Positions 16,465 through 24,838 of a DNA stretch of 44,580 bases are shown piece after piece; within the stretch, counting starts at the first letter, position 1; each line of letters begins with the position of its first letter. The notes beneath the pieces were generated by a model. It saw nothing but the letters and a program-made list of their open reading frames with translations. It had not been told where the DNA came from and made no database searches. This DNA comes from CAZIQY01 sp964541605. GTDB lineage: Bacteria > Desulfobacterota > Syntrophia > Syntrophales > UBA2185. The stretch is taken from contig CAZIQY010000019.1 in the NCBI GenBank assembly GCA_964541605.1, positions 1-44,580 of the forward strand. The letters run 5' to 3'. Made by a program: the position numbers and the translations under genes.

Positions 16465-17895
16465 TTAAACTGTTTCAATGCCGAACGTTTCTACAATCGT
16501 CCGGACGACTTCTTCCATCTTCATCATCCTTGATCCCTTTACCAGAATCCAGTCTCCCTTATTCAGGGTCGATTTGAGATGGGGGATGACTTCTTCCGGG
16601 GTTTCGAAAAAAAATATCCGGCTATCCGGTACATTTCCTTTAAGAGCCCCTGCTGCCGTTGCCTTGGAGAGCCTTCCCCTGAGGAATATGGTGCCGACCC
16701 CAGTGTCTGCCATTAGACTCCCGATACCTTCATGCATCTCCTCCGCACGTTCTCCAAGCTCCAGCATATCGCCAAGGATCACTGTGCCGCTGTGACTTCC
16801 CCGTAAGCCCTTCAGAGTTTTCAGGGCCTCCCGAACCGAGGCAGGATTGGCATTGTATGTATCATTTATGATGAATGCGCCGTTCTTCAATTGACAGATC
16901 TCCATCCGTCCTGTTATGGGCGTAAATGCCGTCAATCCCTGACGAATGGTATCATGTTCAATTCCCAGAACCCATGAAGATGCAGCGGCAGCAAGGGCAT
17001 TGTAAACATTATGTTCTCCCGTCACCGACAGGTGAATGTCCTGACTTTTTCCTGCAATTCTGAGGGTAAAGCTGACCCCCTGTTTCCCTTTTTTTATGAT
17101 ATTTTCGGCTGAGACATCGGCATCGTGATTGAGACCGAAAGTAATCCTCTTTCCATGCCAGATATTTTCAGACGTCCGTAGTGCCTCGTCATCCATGTTG
17201 ATAATAGCCACTTTAGAAGCTGCCATGTTCCGAAAGAGGTCACATTTCTCTTCCCTTACCACATCAAGGGACTTCAATCCCTCCAGGTGAGCCGGACCGA
17301 TGTTGGTGATGAGCCCGATATCAGGTTCGGCAATCCGGGTCAGCCTCTCGATTTCGCCTCTGCTGTTTGTTCCCAGCTCCAGAATCGCCGCATCGTGTTG
17401 TTCGCGAAGGTTAAGCAGGGTCAGGGGGACGCCCACGAGATTGTTAAAATTGCCCTGTGCCTTCATTACATTTTTTTCAAGTCCGGAGATGCCGGCTATC
17501 ATCTCCTTCGTGGTTGTTTTTCCGGAGCTCCCTGTAATGGCGACGACGGATGCCGCGAATTTCTTTCGCCAGTAATGGGCGATATCTCCCAGGGCCTTGA
17601 GGGTATCTTCAACAAGGACAATGGTTATGCCTTCATTGCAAGAAAAATATTTATTTTCTGAATCCTTCTGTATGAGGAGGCCCGACGCACCTTCTTTTAC
17701 GGCTGCGTTAAGATAGTCATGACCGTCATATCTGTCCCCCTTCAAGGGAATGAAGAGGTTTCCCTTTGTGATCCGCCTTGAGTCCGTTGAAATGCCGGGA
17801 AGAAACCCTGCGGGATTCCCCTGAATCAGGGTTCCTCCTGTGGCTTTCAGGATATCATGGCCCTGGAAGACAGGCAGGGATTGTTCTGCCGTCAT
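16465..17895 (-). CDS. murF: UDP-MurNAc-tripeptide--D-Ala-D-Ala ligase (476 aa)
   Basis: Adds the D-Ala-D-Ala dipeptide to complete the UDP-MurNAc-pentapeptide. The N-terminal domain has ISTDSRRITKGNLFIPLKG, the ATP loop is ITGSSGKTTTKEMI, the central domain has LELGTNSRGEIERL and NIGPAHLEGL, and the C-terminal domain has INDTYNANPASVREAL and VILGDMLELG. The ATG overlaps the murE stop by 4 bases. Its dipeptide substrate must come from a Ddl encoded elsewhere, since none is in this cluster. Confidence 0.98.
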   Translation of the reverse strand: MTAEQSLPVFQGHDILKATGGTLIQGNPAGFLPGISTDSRRITKGNLFIPLKGDRYDGHDYLNAAVKEGASGLLIQKDSENKYFSCNEGITIVLVEDTLKALGDIAHYWRKKFAASVVAITGSSGKTTTKEMIAGISGLEKNVMKAQGNFNNLVGVPLTLLNLREQHDAAILELGTNSRGEIERLTRIAEPDIGLITNIGPAHLEGLKSLDVVREEKCDLFRNMAASKVAIINMDDEALRTSENIWHGKRITFGLNHDADVSAENIIKKGKQGVSFTLRIAGKSQDIHLSVTGEHNVYNALAAAASSWVLGIEHDTIRQGLTAFTPITGRMEICQLKNGAFIINDTYNANPASVREALKTLKGLRGSHSGTVILGDMLELGERAEEMHEGIGSLMADTGVGTIFLRGRLSKATAAGALKGNVPDSRIFFFETPEEVIPHLKSTLNKGDWILVKGSRMMKMEEVVRTIVETFGIETV

Positions 17896-19430
17896 TTCAC
17901 TTCCCCCGATCTTACGTCCTTTAGGGCTTTTTTCGCTATTTTCCTATCGTCAAAGGGTATCCGCCTGTCTCCTATGATCTGGTAATTTTCGTGTCCCTTT
18001 CCGGCAATGATGACAATATCCGAGGGGTCAGCAAGGAAAACAGCATGTTCGATGGCCCTCTTCCGATCCGGTATAACAGTATAAACTTTTTCGTTTGACT
18101 CTTTGTTGAGGGTTTCAGGCGAAACCTTTTTAACGGCTATTTCACGAATTCCCTTTTCGATTTCCCCGATGATGGCAAGTGGATTTTCTGTTCTCGGATT
18201 ATCAGACGTCACAATGGCCATATCGCTGAAAGAGACAGCCGCCTTTCCCATTAAAGGCCTCTTACCGCGATCTCTGTCCCCGCCGCACCCAAACACAGTG
18301 ACAATCTTTCTCCTTCTAAACGCCGACAGGTTTTGAATTACTTTCCTGAGAGCGTCATCGGTATGGGCATAATCTATGAAAACGGCGGGTTCATCCGACT
18401 TGCTGATCTTTTCAAGACGCCCCGGCACTTTTTTTAATTTTGCAATACCTGTCCGGATAAATTTTTCCGGGATATTCAGTGACACAGCTGCCATGGCGGC
18501 CGCCAGGATGTTGTAGAGGTTGAATTTTCCAATGAGGGGGGAATTTACCCGGAAGGTGCTTCCCTCTGTACGAAGACACGCCTTTATTCCTTCCAGAGAC
18601 AGCGCAAACGGATCAGCCGTCATGTCACATCTGTTTTCAATGCCGAATGTCTGTGAGGGAACGCCTGTCCTGACTTCCCTCAAGAGCTTCTGGCCCCAGG
18701 GGTCATCCCCGTTTAGAATCATGAATTTTCGGTGTTTTCCCCCGGAAGGAAGTATGTCGTCGAAGAATCGCTTTTTGGTAAAAAAGTAGTTTTCCATCGT
18801 CCCGTGATAATCCAGATGGTCCCGGGATAAATTGGTGAAGATACCCATGTCGAAGGAGCAGTCATCAACCCTCCTCAAATCAACGGCGTGAGAGGCAACT
18901 TCTGCAATGACATGGGTGATTCCGGCATCTGCCATGATTCTGAGGATTCTTTGCATCTCGTGAGATTCCGGCGTGGTATTCGGAGCAGGCAATACTTTTT
19001 CATTAAAACGATAGTTGACCGTTCCCAAAACCCCGACCTTGAATCCGGCTGCCTTAAGAATAGACTCCAAAAGATACGTTATTGTTGTCTTCCCGTTTGT
19101 ACCTGTGACGCCGATAAGACACAAACGGGCAGACGGATCCTTGTAGAAATTTCTGCCCAGATTTCCCAACACTCTGCGGCAGTCTGTAACCCTGATGGCC
19201 GTGATACCGGAGGGAGGAGAATAATCTCTTTCATGGACAATAAATCGCGCTCCCCGGGCAACTGCTTCCGGGATATAATTGTGGCCGTCAACTTTTAACC
19301 CGGGGATGGCCACAAACAGGCTGTTTTTTTCGCAGAGTCTGGAATCGTAACAGATAGCTGAAACATTGCCGGAGTAATTCCCTGCGATATGAAGCGGTTC
19401 AACATTGTTTAAAAGATCGCGTATGTGCAC
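17892..19430 (-). CDS. murE: UDP-MurNAc-L-Ala-D-Glu--meso-DAP ligase (512 aa)
   Basis: Adds the third residue of the stem peptide. N-terminal VSAICYDSRLCEKNSLFVAI, ATP loop GVTGTNGKTTITYLLE, central NLSRDHLDYHGTMENY with the carbamylated-Lys region, and C-terminal FIDYAHTDDALRKVI. The DNPR motif in VTSDNPRTENP marks meso-diaminopimelate specificity (the Lys-adding type differs here), so the wall is Gram-negative type. GTG start with GAGAGG upstream, 9 bases after ftsI. Overlaps murF by 4 bases. Confidence 0.98.
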   Translation of the reverse strand: MHIRDLLNNVEPLHIAGNYSGNVSAICYDSRLCEKNSLFVAIPGLKVDGHNYIPEAVARGARFIVHERDYSPPSGITAIRVTDCRRVLGNLGRNFYKDPSARLCLIGVTGTNGKTTITYLLESILKAAGFKVGVLGTVNYRFNEKVLPAPNTTPESHEMQRILRIMADAGITHVIAEVASHAVDLRRVDDCSFDMGIFTNLSRDHLDYHGTMENYFFTKKRFFDDILPSGGKHRKFMILNGDDPWGQKLLREVRTGVPSQTFGIENRCDMTADPFALSLEGIKACLRTEGSTFRVNSPLIGKFNLYNILAAAMAAVSLNIPEKFIRTGIAKLKKVPGRLEKISKSDEPAVFIDYAHTDDALRKVIQNLSAFRRRKIVTVFGCGGDRDRGKRPLMGKAAVSFSDMAIVTSDNPRTENPLAIIGEIEKGIREIAVKKVSPETLNKESNEKVYTVIPDRKRAIEHAVFLADPSDIVIIAGKGHENYQIIGDRRIPFDDRKIAKKALKDVRSGEVK

Positions 19431-19439
19431 ATAAACCTC

Positions 19440-21428
19440 TCAGTTGCCGGCGCTGAAATGAACGGCACAGGTACGCTGGGACGGAATTACAGCCCCGGGC
19501 TTCGGGTCCTGGTTGATTGCCCAGCCGCTTCCAATCACCTGAATCTCAATCCCCTTTTCCTTTGCCCTTTTCAGGGTGTCTCTCATGCTCATACCCCTGA
19601 AATCGGGCATAATGGAATCGTCCTCCGAAGCGATTTGTCTGTTTACGGAGCTTGGTAAAGAAACCAGTCTTATTTTTACACCGTTGTTTATTTTTTCTTC
19701 TTCGGGAGCGGGAGGGGGGGGTTCCCTGATGTTGGTTTTAAAACAGGTCAGAATCTGTTCGCCGATGTTTTTGAAAACGGGCGCCGCCGCCACTCCTCCC
19801 CACCTGTCTCTTTGCGGTTCATCAAGAGTTACCAGTATTGCCACCTGTGGATCCTCCGCAGGGAAGAAGCCCATAAATGATGTTCGAACCCTCTCGGATG
19901 AATAAACCCGCCTGCCAAAATCGAATTTCTGCGAAGTTCCTGTTTTTCCCGCTACCGATACGTTCATGATCTGTGCCTTTTTGCCCGTTCCGTCGTCATC
20001 ACCGACGACCCCTGTCAGGATAGCCGTTATTCTTTTCGCCGTTGCGGGTGATATGACCGTTCTAACGGGAGTCGGGGTAACTTTTTTGACGACCTGGCCC
20101 TTTTTGTCGATGACGGCACGGACTATGTAAGGCTTCATGAGGACTCCCTGATTTGCAATGGCGGAAAGTGCCGTAATGAGCTGGATGGCCGTTACGGAAA
20201 CACCCTGGCCGAACGCAATGGTTGATGTATCGACCCTCGTCCAGTTATGCACTGGTCTGAGGAGACCGCCGGATTCACCGGGAAGATCGATTCCTGTCTT
20301 GGAGCCGAATCCGAATTTTGTAATGTATTCATAGAATTTTTCTTTTCCTAACTTCTCGGAAATCTTCACGCAGCCGATATTACTTGAGTATTTGATGACA
20401 TCGCGAAAGGCGAGAGATCCATATCTTTTTCTGTTTGCTTCGTGGATGACCCTGTCGGCAACTGCATAGGCGCCGTTTTCACAGTTAAACCGGTCTGTTT
20501 CTTTGGCAATGCCTTCCTCAAGGGCGGCAGCGGCAAGAAAAGGTTTGAAGGTTGATCCGGGATCAAAACAATCCGTGATGACCTTGTTTTTTCCTTTTCC
20601 GACGTTATAACTTCCGAACTTGTTCGGATCGAACCCGGGTTGATCAGCAAGGGCAAGTATTTCACCTGTTTTGGGATCCATAACGACCGCAAAGCCGCCC
20701 TTTGCACTTTTTGACGCAATCGCTTCACTCAGCTTTGTTTCTACAAGGTGCTGGATTCTGCTGTCGATTGTCAGAATGAGATTATGACTTTCATCTTTTT
20801 TTGTGGACGCACTTTCAACCCGCGGATAAAGTCTTTTTCCCTTGGCGTCACGCGCCCAGACCAACTTTTCAGGCGAACCCTTCAGATAGTTTTCGTATTT
20901 TAACTCCATTCCTTCAAGACCCGTGGAATCCAGACCGACAAATCCGATCAGCCGACCTGCAAGCTCGCCATTCGGATAAAAGCGTTTTGGCTCCTTGGTA
21001 AGAAAGACGCCGTCGATATTTAGAGCCTCCACGCTGTGTGCCTGGTCGGGAGGGATTTTTCTCGCAAGCCAGCAGAAGTTTTTTGATGTTGACAATTTTT
21101 TTAGGAGTTTTTCCTTGTCAACTTTGAGGATAGATGCCAGAGCGCCGGCAGCCTCAGGAGGATTGCTGATTTTTGACGGATCGGCACAGACGGAATCCAC
21201 GAGGATGCTTGCAGCGAGCTTCTCTCCATTGCGATCAAATATGATACCCCGTTCAGGCTCGACATGGAGGGTCTTGATGTGCTGCCTTTCTGCAAGTGAC
21301 TTCAGGCTTTCTCCGGATAGCACCTGTATCTGAAATGCCCGCGATATCAGGGCGACAAAAAGCACAAGAAACAAGACCAACAGTGTAAAAATCCTGAATT
21401 TCAGCCATTTTTTAGATTCGCTGGTCAT
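19440..21428 (-). CDS. ftsI: Septal penicillin-binding protein FtsI (PBP3) with PASTA domain (662 aa)
   Basis: Septum-specific class B transpeptidase. A short cytoplasmic N-terminus and one membrane anchor (about 12-31) are followed by a dimerisation domain with EPERGIIFDRNGEKLA. The transpeptidase domain carries STFK (catalytic Ser292), SSN and KTGT (495-498). The C-terminal roughly 60 residues (MPDFRGMSMRDTLKRAKEKG onward) form a PASTA domain, which E. coli FtsI lacks but which many delta- and Gram-positive class B PBPs have. Position between ftsL and murE supports ftsI rather than a sporulation PBP. AAGGGATGCATT precedes the ATG. Confidence 0.97.
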   Translation of the reverse strand: MTSESKKWLKFRIFTLLVLFLVLFVALISRAFQIQVLSGESLKSLAERQHIKTLHVEPERGIIFDRNGEKLAASILVDSVCADPSKISNPPEAAGALASILKVDKEKLLKKLSTSKNFCWLARKIPPDQAHSVEALNIDGVFLTKEPKRFYPNGELAGRLIGFVGLDSTGLEGMELKYENYLKGSPEKLVWARDAKGKRLYPRVESASTKKDESHNLILTIDSRIQHLVETKLSEAIASKSAKGGFAVVMDPKTGEILALADQPGFDPNKFGSYNVGKGKNKVITDCFDPGSTFKPFLAAAALEEGIAKETDRFNCENGAYAVADRVIHEANRKRYGSLAFRDVIKYSSNIGCVKISEKLGKEKFYEYITKFGFGSKTGIDLPGESGGLLRPVHNWTRVDTSTIAFGQGVSVTAIQLITALSAIANQGVLMKPYIVRAVIDKKGQVVKKVTPTPVRTVISPATAKRITAILTGVVGDDDGTGKKAQIMNVSVAGKTGTSQKFDFGRRVYSSERVRTSFMGFFPAEDPQVAILVTLDEPQRDRWGGVAAAPVFKNIGEQILTCFKTNIREPPPPAPEEEKINNGVKIRLVSLPSSVNRQIASEDDSIMPDFRGMSMRDTLKRAKEKGIEIQVIGSGWAINQDPKPGAVIPSQRTCAVHFSAGN

Positions 21429-21443
21429 AATGCATCCCTTAAG

Positions 21444-21764
21444 TTATTTCAAAATGATGACCTGGTCCCTTTCAGGATAGGACATCCCCAGTTTTTCCGT
21501 AGCTATGGCCTCTATACGCTGGGGTGATTTCAATGTTGCCTGTTCAACCTTCAGCTTTCTCTGATCATCCAGGAGTTTTTCCTTAATGCTGATTTCTCTT
21601 GCGACCCGGTATTCCAGCTCAGTCATATGAATATGGGACCACACGTAAATGAGCGCAACCGCCATCAGTGCAAAGGCAACAAGAATAAAAGTTGAATATT
21701 TTACACCTGCCGACGCTTTTTCATGATCATAAACGTTTTGTTTTATGGCCTCTTCAGACTGCAT
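21444..21764 (-). CDS. ftsL: Cell division protein FtsL (106 aa)
   Basis: Small bitopic membrane protein of the FtsQLB complex that activates FtsW/FtsI. A roughly 25-residue cytoplasmic N-terminus, one membrane segment (about 26-45, TFILVAFALMAVALIYVWS) and a periplasmic coiled coil (about 48-85). The tail has IEAIATEKLGMSYPERDQVIIL, the familiar C-terminal FtsL pattern. It sits between rsmH (3 bases) and ftsI (15 bases). GAGAAGG inside the end of rsmH serves as RBS. Confidence 0.93.
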   Translation of the reverse strand: MQSEEAIKQNVYDHEKASAGVKYSTFILVAFALMAVALIYVWSHIHMTELEYRVAREISIKEKLLDDQRKLKVEQATLKSPQRIEAIATEKLGMSYPERDQVIILK

Positions 21765-21767
21765 GAA

Positions 21768-22703
21768 CTATACCTTCTCCGCGATCCTGAGTCTTGCGCT
21801 TCTTGCCCTTGGATTGGATGTAATTTCATCATTTCCGGGCATCAAGGGTTTCTTCGTCAACACCTTCAAACGAGGTTTTCTATGACAGGAACATATGGGG
21901 AAATCGGAAGGGCAGATACATCCTTTTTCCCACGATCTAAATTGGTTTTTTACAATTCTGTCTTCGAGGGAATGGAAGGAAATAACCAAAAATCTGCCGG
22001 ATTCGTTAAGCATGTCAATTCCACGATTGATGGCCTGGTAGACATTTAAAAGCTCTTTGTTGACGTATATTCTGACTGCCTGGAAGGTTCTGGTTGCGGG
22101 ATGAATCCTTCCTCTCCTCATCGGAGGCGGCAATGCGTGAACAGTGATATCGGCAAGCTCGGCTGTTGTTTTGATGGGAGAGATGCTCCTTCTCGCCGAA
22201 ATTGCCCTTGCGATCCTTCCAGCCATGACTTCCTCGCCGTAATCTCTGATAATGTTTTCCAATTCCTTTTCCGCAAGCGAGTTGATGACATCATAGGCAC
22301 TCAGGTCACTGCTGCGATCCATCCGCATGTCAAGCTTTGCGTCCAAAGTAAAACTAAAACCCCTGACCGCCGTTTCAATCTGATGGGACGACACCCCCAG
22401 ATCGAGAATGATTCCGTCAACTCCATGAACGTTCAGACCCTTCAGTATCGTATCAGTTTCAGCAAAATTTCCCTTTTCAAGAATCGTCCTGTCTTTGAAT
22501 AACTCCAATCGCCGTTTTGATTCATCAAGGGCATCGTCATCCATATCGATACCGATCAACAGACCGTCCGGGGCTGAGTTTCGAAGAATCTCGTAAGCGT
22601 GTCCGCCTCCTCCAACTGTCCCATCCACGTAAATACCCCCCGGACGACACCGAAGAAACTGAACCACTTCTTTCTGCATGACCGGCGTGTGATATACAGG
22701 CAT
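21768..22703 (-). CDS. rsmH: 16S rRNA (cytosine-1402 N4) methyltransferase RsmH (311 aa)
   Basis: SAM-dependent methyltransferase acting on 16S rRNA, formerly MraW. N-terminal YHTPVMQKEVVQFL, SAM motif YVDGTVGGGGHAYEIL, then GIDMDDDAL, DGIILDLGVSSHQI, FSFTLDAKLDMRMD and C-terminal VISFHSLEDRIVKNQF are diagnostic. A C-terminal CICPSDFPICSC segment is also usual. It follows mraZ by 15 bases at the promoter-proximal end of the cluster. AAAAGG precedes the ATG. Confidence 0.98.
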   Translation of the reverse strand: MPVYHTPVMQKEVVQFLRCRPGGIYVDGTVGGGGHAYEILRNSAPDGLLIGIDMDDDALDESKRRLELFKDRTILEKGNFAETDTILKGLNVHGVDGIILDLGVSSHQIETAVRGFSFTLDAKLDMRMDRSSDLSAYDVINSLAEKELENIIRDYGEEVMAGRIARAISARRSISPIKTTAELADITVHALPPPMRRGRIHPATRTFQAVRIYVNKELLNVYQAINRGIDMLNESGRFLVISFHSLEDRIVKNQFRSWEKGCICPSDFPICSCHRKPRLKVLTKKPLMPGNDEITSNPRARSARLRIAEKV

Positions 22704-22718
22704 TTCACAGGCCTTTTC

Positions 22719-23165
22719 TCAGATTCCCAGATCCGACATATATGTGCTGAAGCTTTCGATGTCACCCGCCGCTTTTTTCATTTCTTCATCAAAGCGTTCC
22801 TTGCTCCAGATCTCTATGACTTTAATCATGCCTGCCAGCATGACATCTTTTTCAAGGGCTGCGTATTCTCTCAGATTGGGCGGAATCAAAACCCTCCCCT
22901 GTCCGTCAAAAGAACAGTCAACAGCGCCCGACATGAAAAAACGTTGAAAAGCCCTGACTTCCTTTCGTAATATGGACTGGTGGCTGACCTTCTCCTCGAT
23001 GATGCGCCATTCATCATAAGGGAATACCATCAAATAGTTGTCCCAGTTGGTAATGACGAGCCTGTTGTCGTATTTCTCGGCGATAACTTCTCTTAGCTTG
23101 GCCGGGAAAATAATGCGGCCCTTTTCATCAATAATATGGTGATACTGGCCCCTGAAGACAGACAT
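22719..23165 (-). CDS. mraZ: Transcriptional regulator MraZ (148 aa)
   Basis: AbrB-fold protein that binds direct repeats upstream of its own gene and controls the dcw operon. Two SpoVT/AbrB-like repeats are visible: FRGQYHHIIDEKGRIIFPAKLRE near the N-terminus and AVDCSFDGQGRVLIPPNLREY later. The ATG at 23165 is chosen because GGAGGG lies 10 bases upstream and the family begins with M-x-FRG; an upstream codon at 23213 would read through the operator. Three matching MraZ boxes and a promoter lie directly upstream, so autoregulation is well supported by sequence. Confidence 0.97.
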   Translation of the reverse strand: MSVFRGQYHHIIDEKGRIIFPAKLREVIAEKYDNRLVITNWDNYLMVFPYDEWRIIEEKVSHQSILRKEVRAFQRFFMSGAVDCSFDGQGRVLIPPNLREYAALEKDVMLAGMIKVIEIWSKERFDEEMKKAAGDIESFSTYMSDLGI

Positions 23166-23179
23166 TTGAAAAAATCCCT

Positions 23180-23206
23180 CCACAAAAAACCACTTTACTC
23201 CACTTT
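23180..23206 (-). promoter_or_regulatory. MraZ operator: three direct repeats at 10-bp spacing
   Basis: On the minus strand AAAGTGG (23200-23206), AAAGTGG (23190-23196) and TTTGTGG (23180-23186) recur at exactly one helical turn. This matches the published AAAGTG(T/G)N3 type of MraZ box and the general MraZ rule of tandem repeats before mraZ. They lie between the -10 and the start codon, where binding would block transcription. Confidence 0.85.
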
Positions 23207-23211
23207 GGCTC

Positions 23212-23241
23212 ACTATAAAGGAGGGATAATTTGTTTGTCAA
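23212..23241 (-). promoter_or_regulatory. Main dcw promoter (sigma-70 type)
   Basis: On the minus strand a consensus TTGACA (23236-23241) and a TATAGT (23212-23217) are separated by 18 bases. The predicted start site falls at or within the first MraZ box. The -35 begins 9 bases upstream of the mltG stop's outer edge, so mraZ transcription can be independent of ruvX-mltG. Confidence 0.8.
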
Positions 23242-23249
23242 GAAAAAAA

Positions 23250-24275
23250 TTAGTCTTTTTTTCTTTCGATTTGATATCTTAAGACAGCTTGATTGTGATT
23301 TTTAAGGTTGGATGAAAAATTGTGGGATCCGTTATTGTTTGAAACGAAATAAAGATAACTGACAGGGGCGGGATACAAGGCGGCATGTATCGAATCAATA
23401 GCAGGATTTGCAATCGGGCCGGGTGGCAAGCCATTGATCTGATACGTGTTGTAAGGCGTTTCCGTCCGTAAGTGAATCCTTTTTATATTTCCATCGAAGA
23501 ATTCAAGATTATAAACAGCTGTGGGATCACTCTGCAGCTTCATCCCTTTTTTCAGGCGGTTATGAAAAACAGCCGATATTAAAGCCTTTTCGTCATTACG
23601 ACCTGATTCTTTCCCGATGATGGAAGCCAGCGTGACGACTTCAGGAAAACTCATTCCAATTTCCCCGGCCCTTTTATACATCTCCGGAGTTATTCTCTTC
23701 CAGAATTGATCGACCATGATTTTAATGATTTCCCTTGTGTCCATAGAACGGTCGAACTGATAGGTCTCCGGGTAGAGGTATCCTTCGGCGGAGGTGCCTT
23801 GTATCTTTAGAGAACGTAGAAATTTTGAATTTGAGGTGAAATCCATAAACACTTTTTTATCGACGAGCTTATAGAAGGCCAGACGGTCGGCGATTTCTCG
23901 CACCGTAAAATCTTCGGGAATGGTGATGCGATAAGACTTGATTTCACCTCCGACCAGTTTGTTCAGAATATCCATTGGTGACATGGAAGTTGAAAGCTCA
24001 TATTCTCCCGCTCTGATATGGCGGTGGACATTTTTTAACAGGACCAGCAGATAAAACATGTACCTCTGCCTGATAAGGCCGGCATTTTCAAGAATATCGA
24101 CAGACTCAACAAAACTGGTACCCTTTGGAATATTGACGATGGATGTGACATTCCTGCCATTTACAGGGGTCAGGGCATAAAACAAAAGAGAAAGGAGCAC
24201 GAAGATGAAAAGTCCCATCATCGCAAAAAACATTCGCTTCCTGTTGCTATGGATGAACTTTTTTATGATCTTCAT
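23250..24275 (-). CDS. mltG: Endolytic murein transglycosylase MltG (341 aa)
   Basis: Inner-membrane lytic transglycosylase that cuts nascent glycan strands and sets their length. One N-terminal membrane anchor (about 15-36), a LysM-like region (VNIPKGTSFVESVDILENAG; ITIPEDFTVREIADRL) and the YceG domain with TLASIIGKESGRNDEKALISAVFHNRL, including the catalytic Glu. C-terminal GLPPGPIANPAIDSIHAALYP is diagnostic. No clear Shine-Dalgarno precedes the ATG, 18 bases after ruvX. Placement directly before mraZ fits a cell-wall role. Confidence 0.96.
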   Translation of the reverse strand: MKIIKKFIHSNRKRMFFAMMGLFIFVLLSLLFYALTPVNGRNVTSIVNIPKGTSFVESVDILENAGLIRQRYMFYLLVLLKNVHRHIRAGEYELSTSMSPMDILNKLVGGEIKSYRITIPEDFTVREIADRLAFYKLVDKKVFMDFTSNSKFLRSLKIQGTSAEGYLYPETYQFDRSMDTREIIKIMVDQFWKRITPEMYKRAGEIGMSFPEVVTLASIIGKESGRNDEKALISAVFHNRLKKGMKLQSDPTAVYNLEFFDGNIKRIHLRTETPYNTYQINGLPPGPIANPAIDSIHAALYPAPVSYLYFVSNNNGSHNFSSNLKNHNQAVLRYQIERKKD

Positions 24276-24293
24276 GAATTCAGATAGTTACAG

Positions 24294-24722
24294 CTATGGG
24301 ATATTTTCTTTCCGTTCAAGTGAGGCCAGATATCCCCTGAGAATCAAAGTAGCGGCAAGCTGATCCACCACTTTTTTCCTTTTCTCCCGGCGAACGTTCG
24401 CCTCGAAGAGAATATCTTCTGCCTCCCTTGTCGTCAGGGTTTCATCCCATTTGATTACGGGGAGAGAGAATGCGGCCTCGAGAATCCCTGAAAATTTATC
24501 TATCTTTTCACACTGAATGCCCCTGGTGCCATCCAATCTTATAGGATAACCGATCACGATTTTTTTTACATCGTATTGTATAATCAATTCCTTCAGGGCT
24601 TCGAGAACCTGTTTTCTGTTCCGTCTGATGATTGTTGAAACACCATAGGCGGTTATTCCCAACTCGTCGCATATCGCGACGCCGATCCTCTTGCTGCCAT
24701 AATCAATACTGAGTGTCCTCAT
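24294..24722 (-). CDS. ruvX: Holliday-junction-resolvase-like RuvX/YqgF (142 aa)
   Basis: RNase H-fold nuclease of the YqgF family, linked to 16S rRNA 5'-end processing. N-terminal LSIDYGSKRIGVAICDE with the catalytic Asp, IVIGYPIRLDGTRG, WDETLTTREAEDIL and C-terminal DQLAATLILRGYL are typical. AAAAGGATAATC precedes the ATG. It is divergent from selB across 116 AT-rich bases (24723-24838) that must hold both promoters, though no strong box stands out there. Confidence 0.95.
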   Translation of the reverse strand: MRTLSIDYGSKRIGVAICDELGITAYGVSTIIRRNRKQVLEALKELIIQYDVKKIVIGYPIRLDGTRGIQCEKIDKFSGILEAAFSLPVIKWDETLTTREAEDILFEANVRREKRKKVVDQLAATLILRGYLASLERKENIP

Positions 24723-24838
24723 GATTATCCTTTTAAAATCTTGTTTTTCTATCAGATTTTTGTTGTTTATTGCAATAGAAATTATTGTTCACCTTTTTGT
24801 TATTGTGAAAAGAGAGGGAGTTTGATATCTCATGATAC

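Noticed and set aside
24723..24838. Specific promoters for ruvX and selB in the divergent gap
   Set aside because: The gap is AT-rich and has a small TATTGCAATA palindrome, but no -35/-10 pair with good spacing stands out on either strand.
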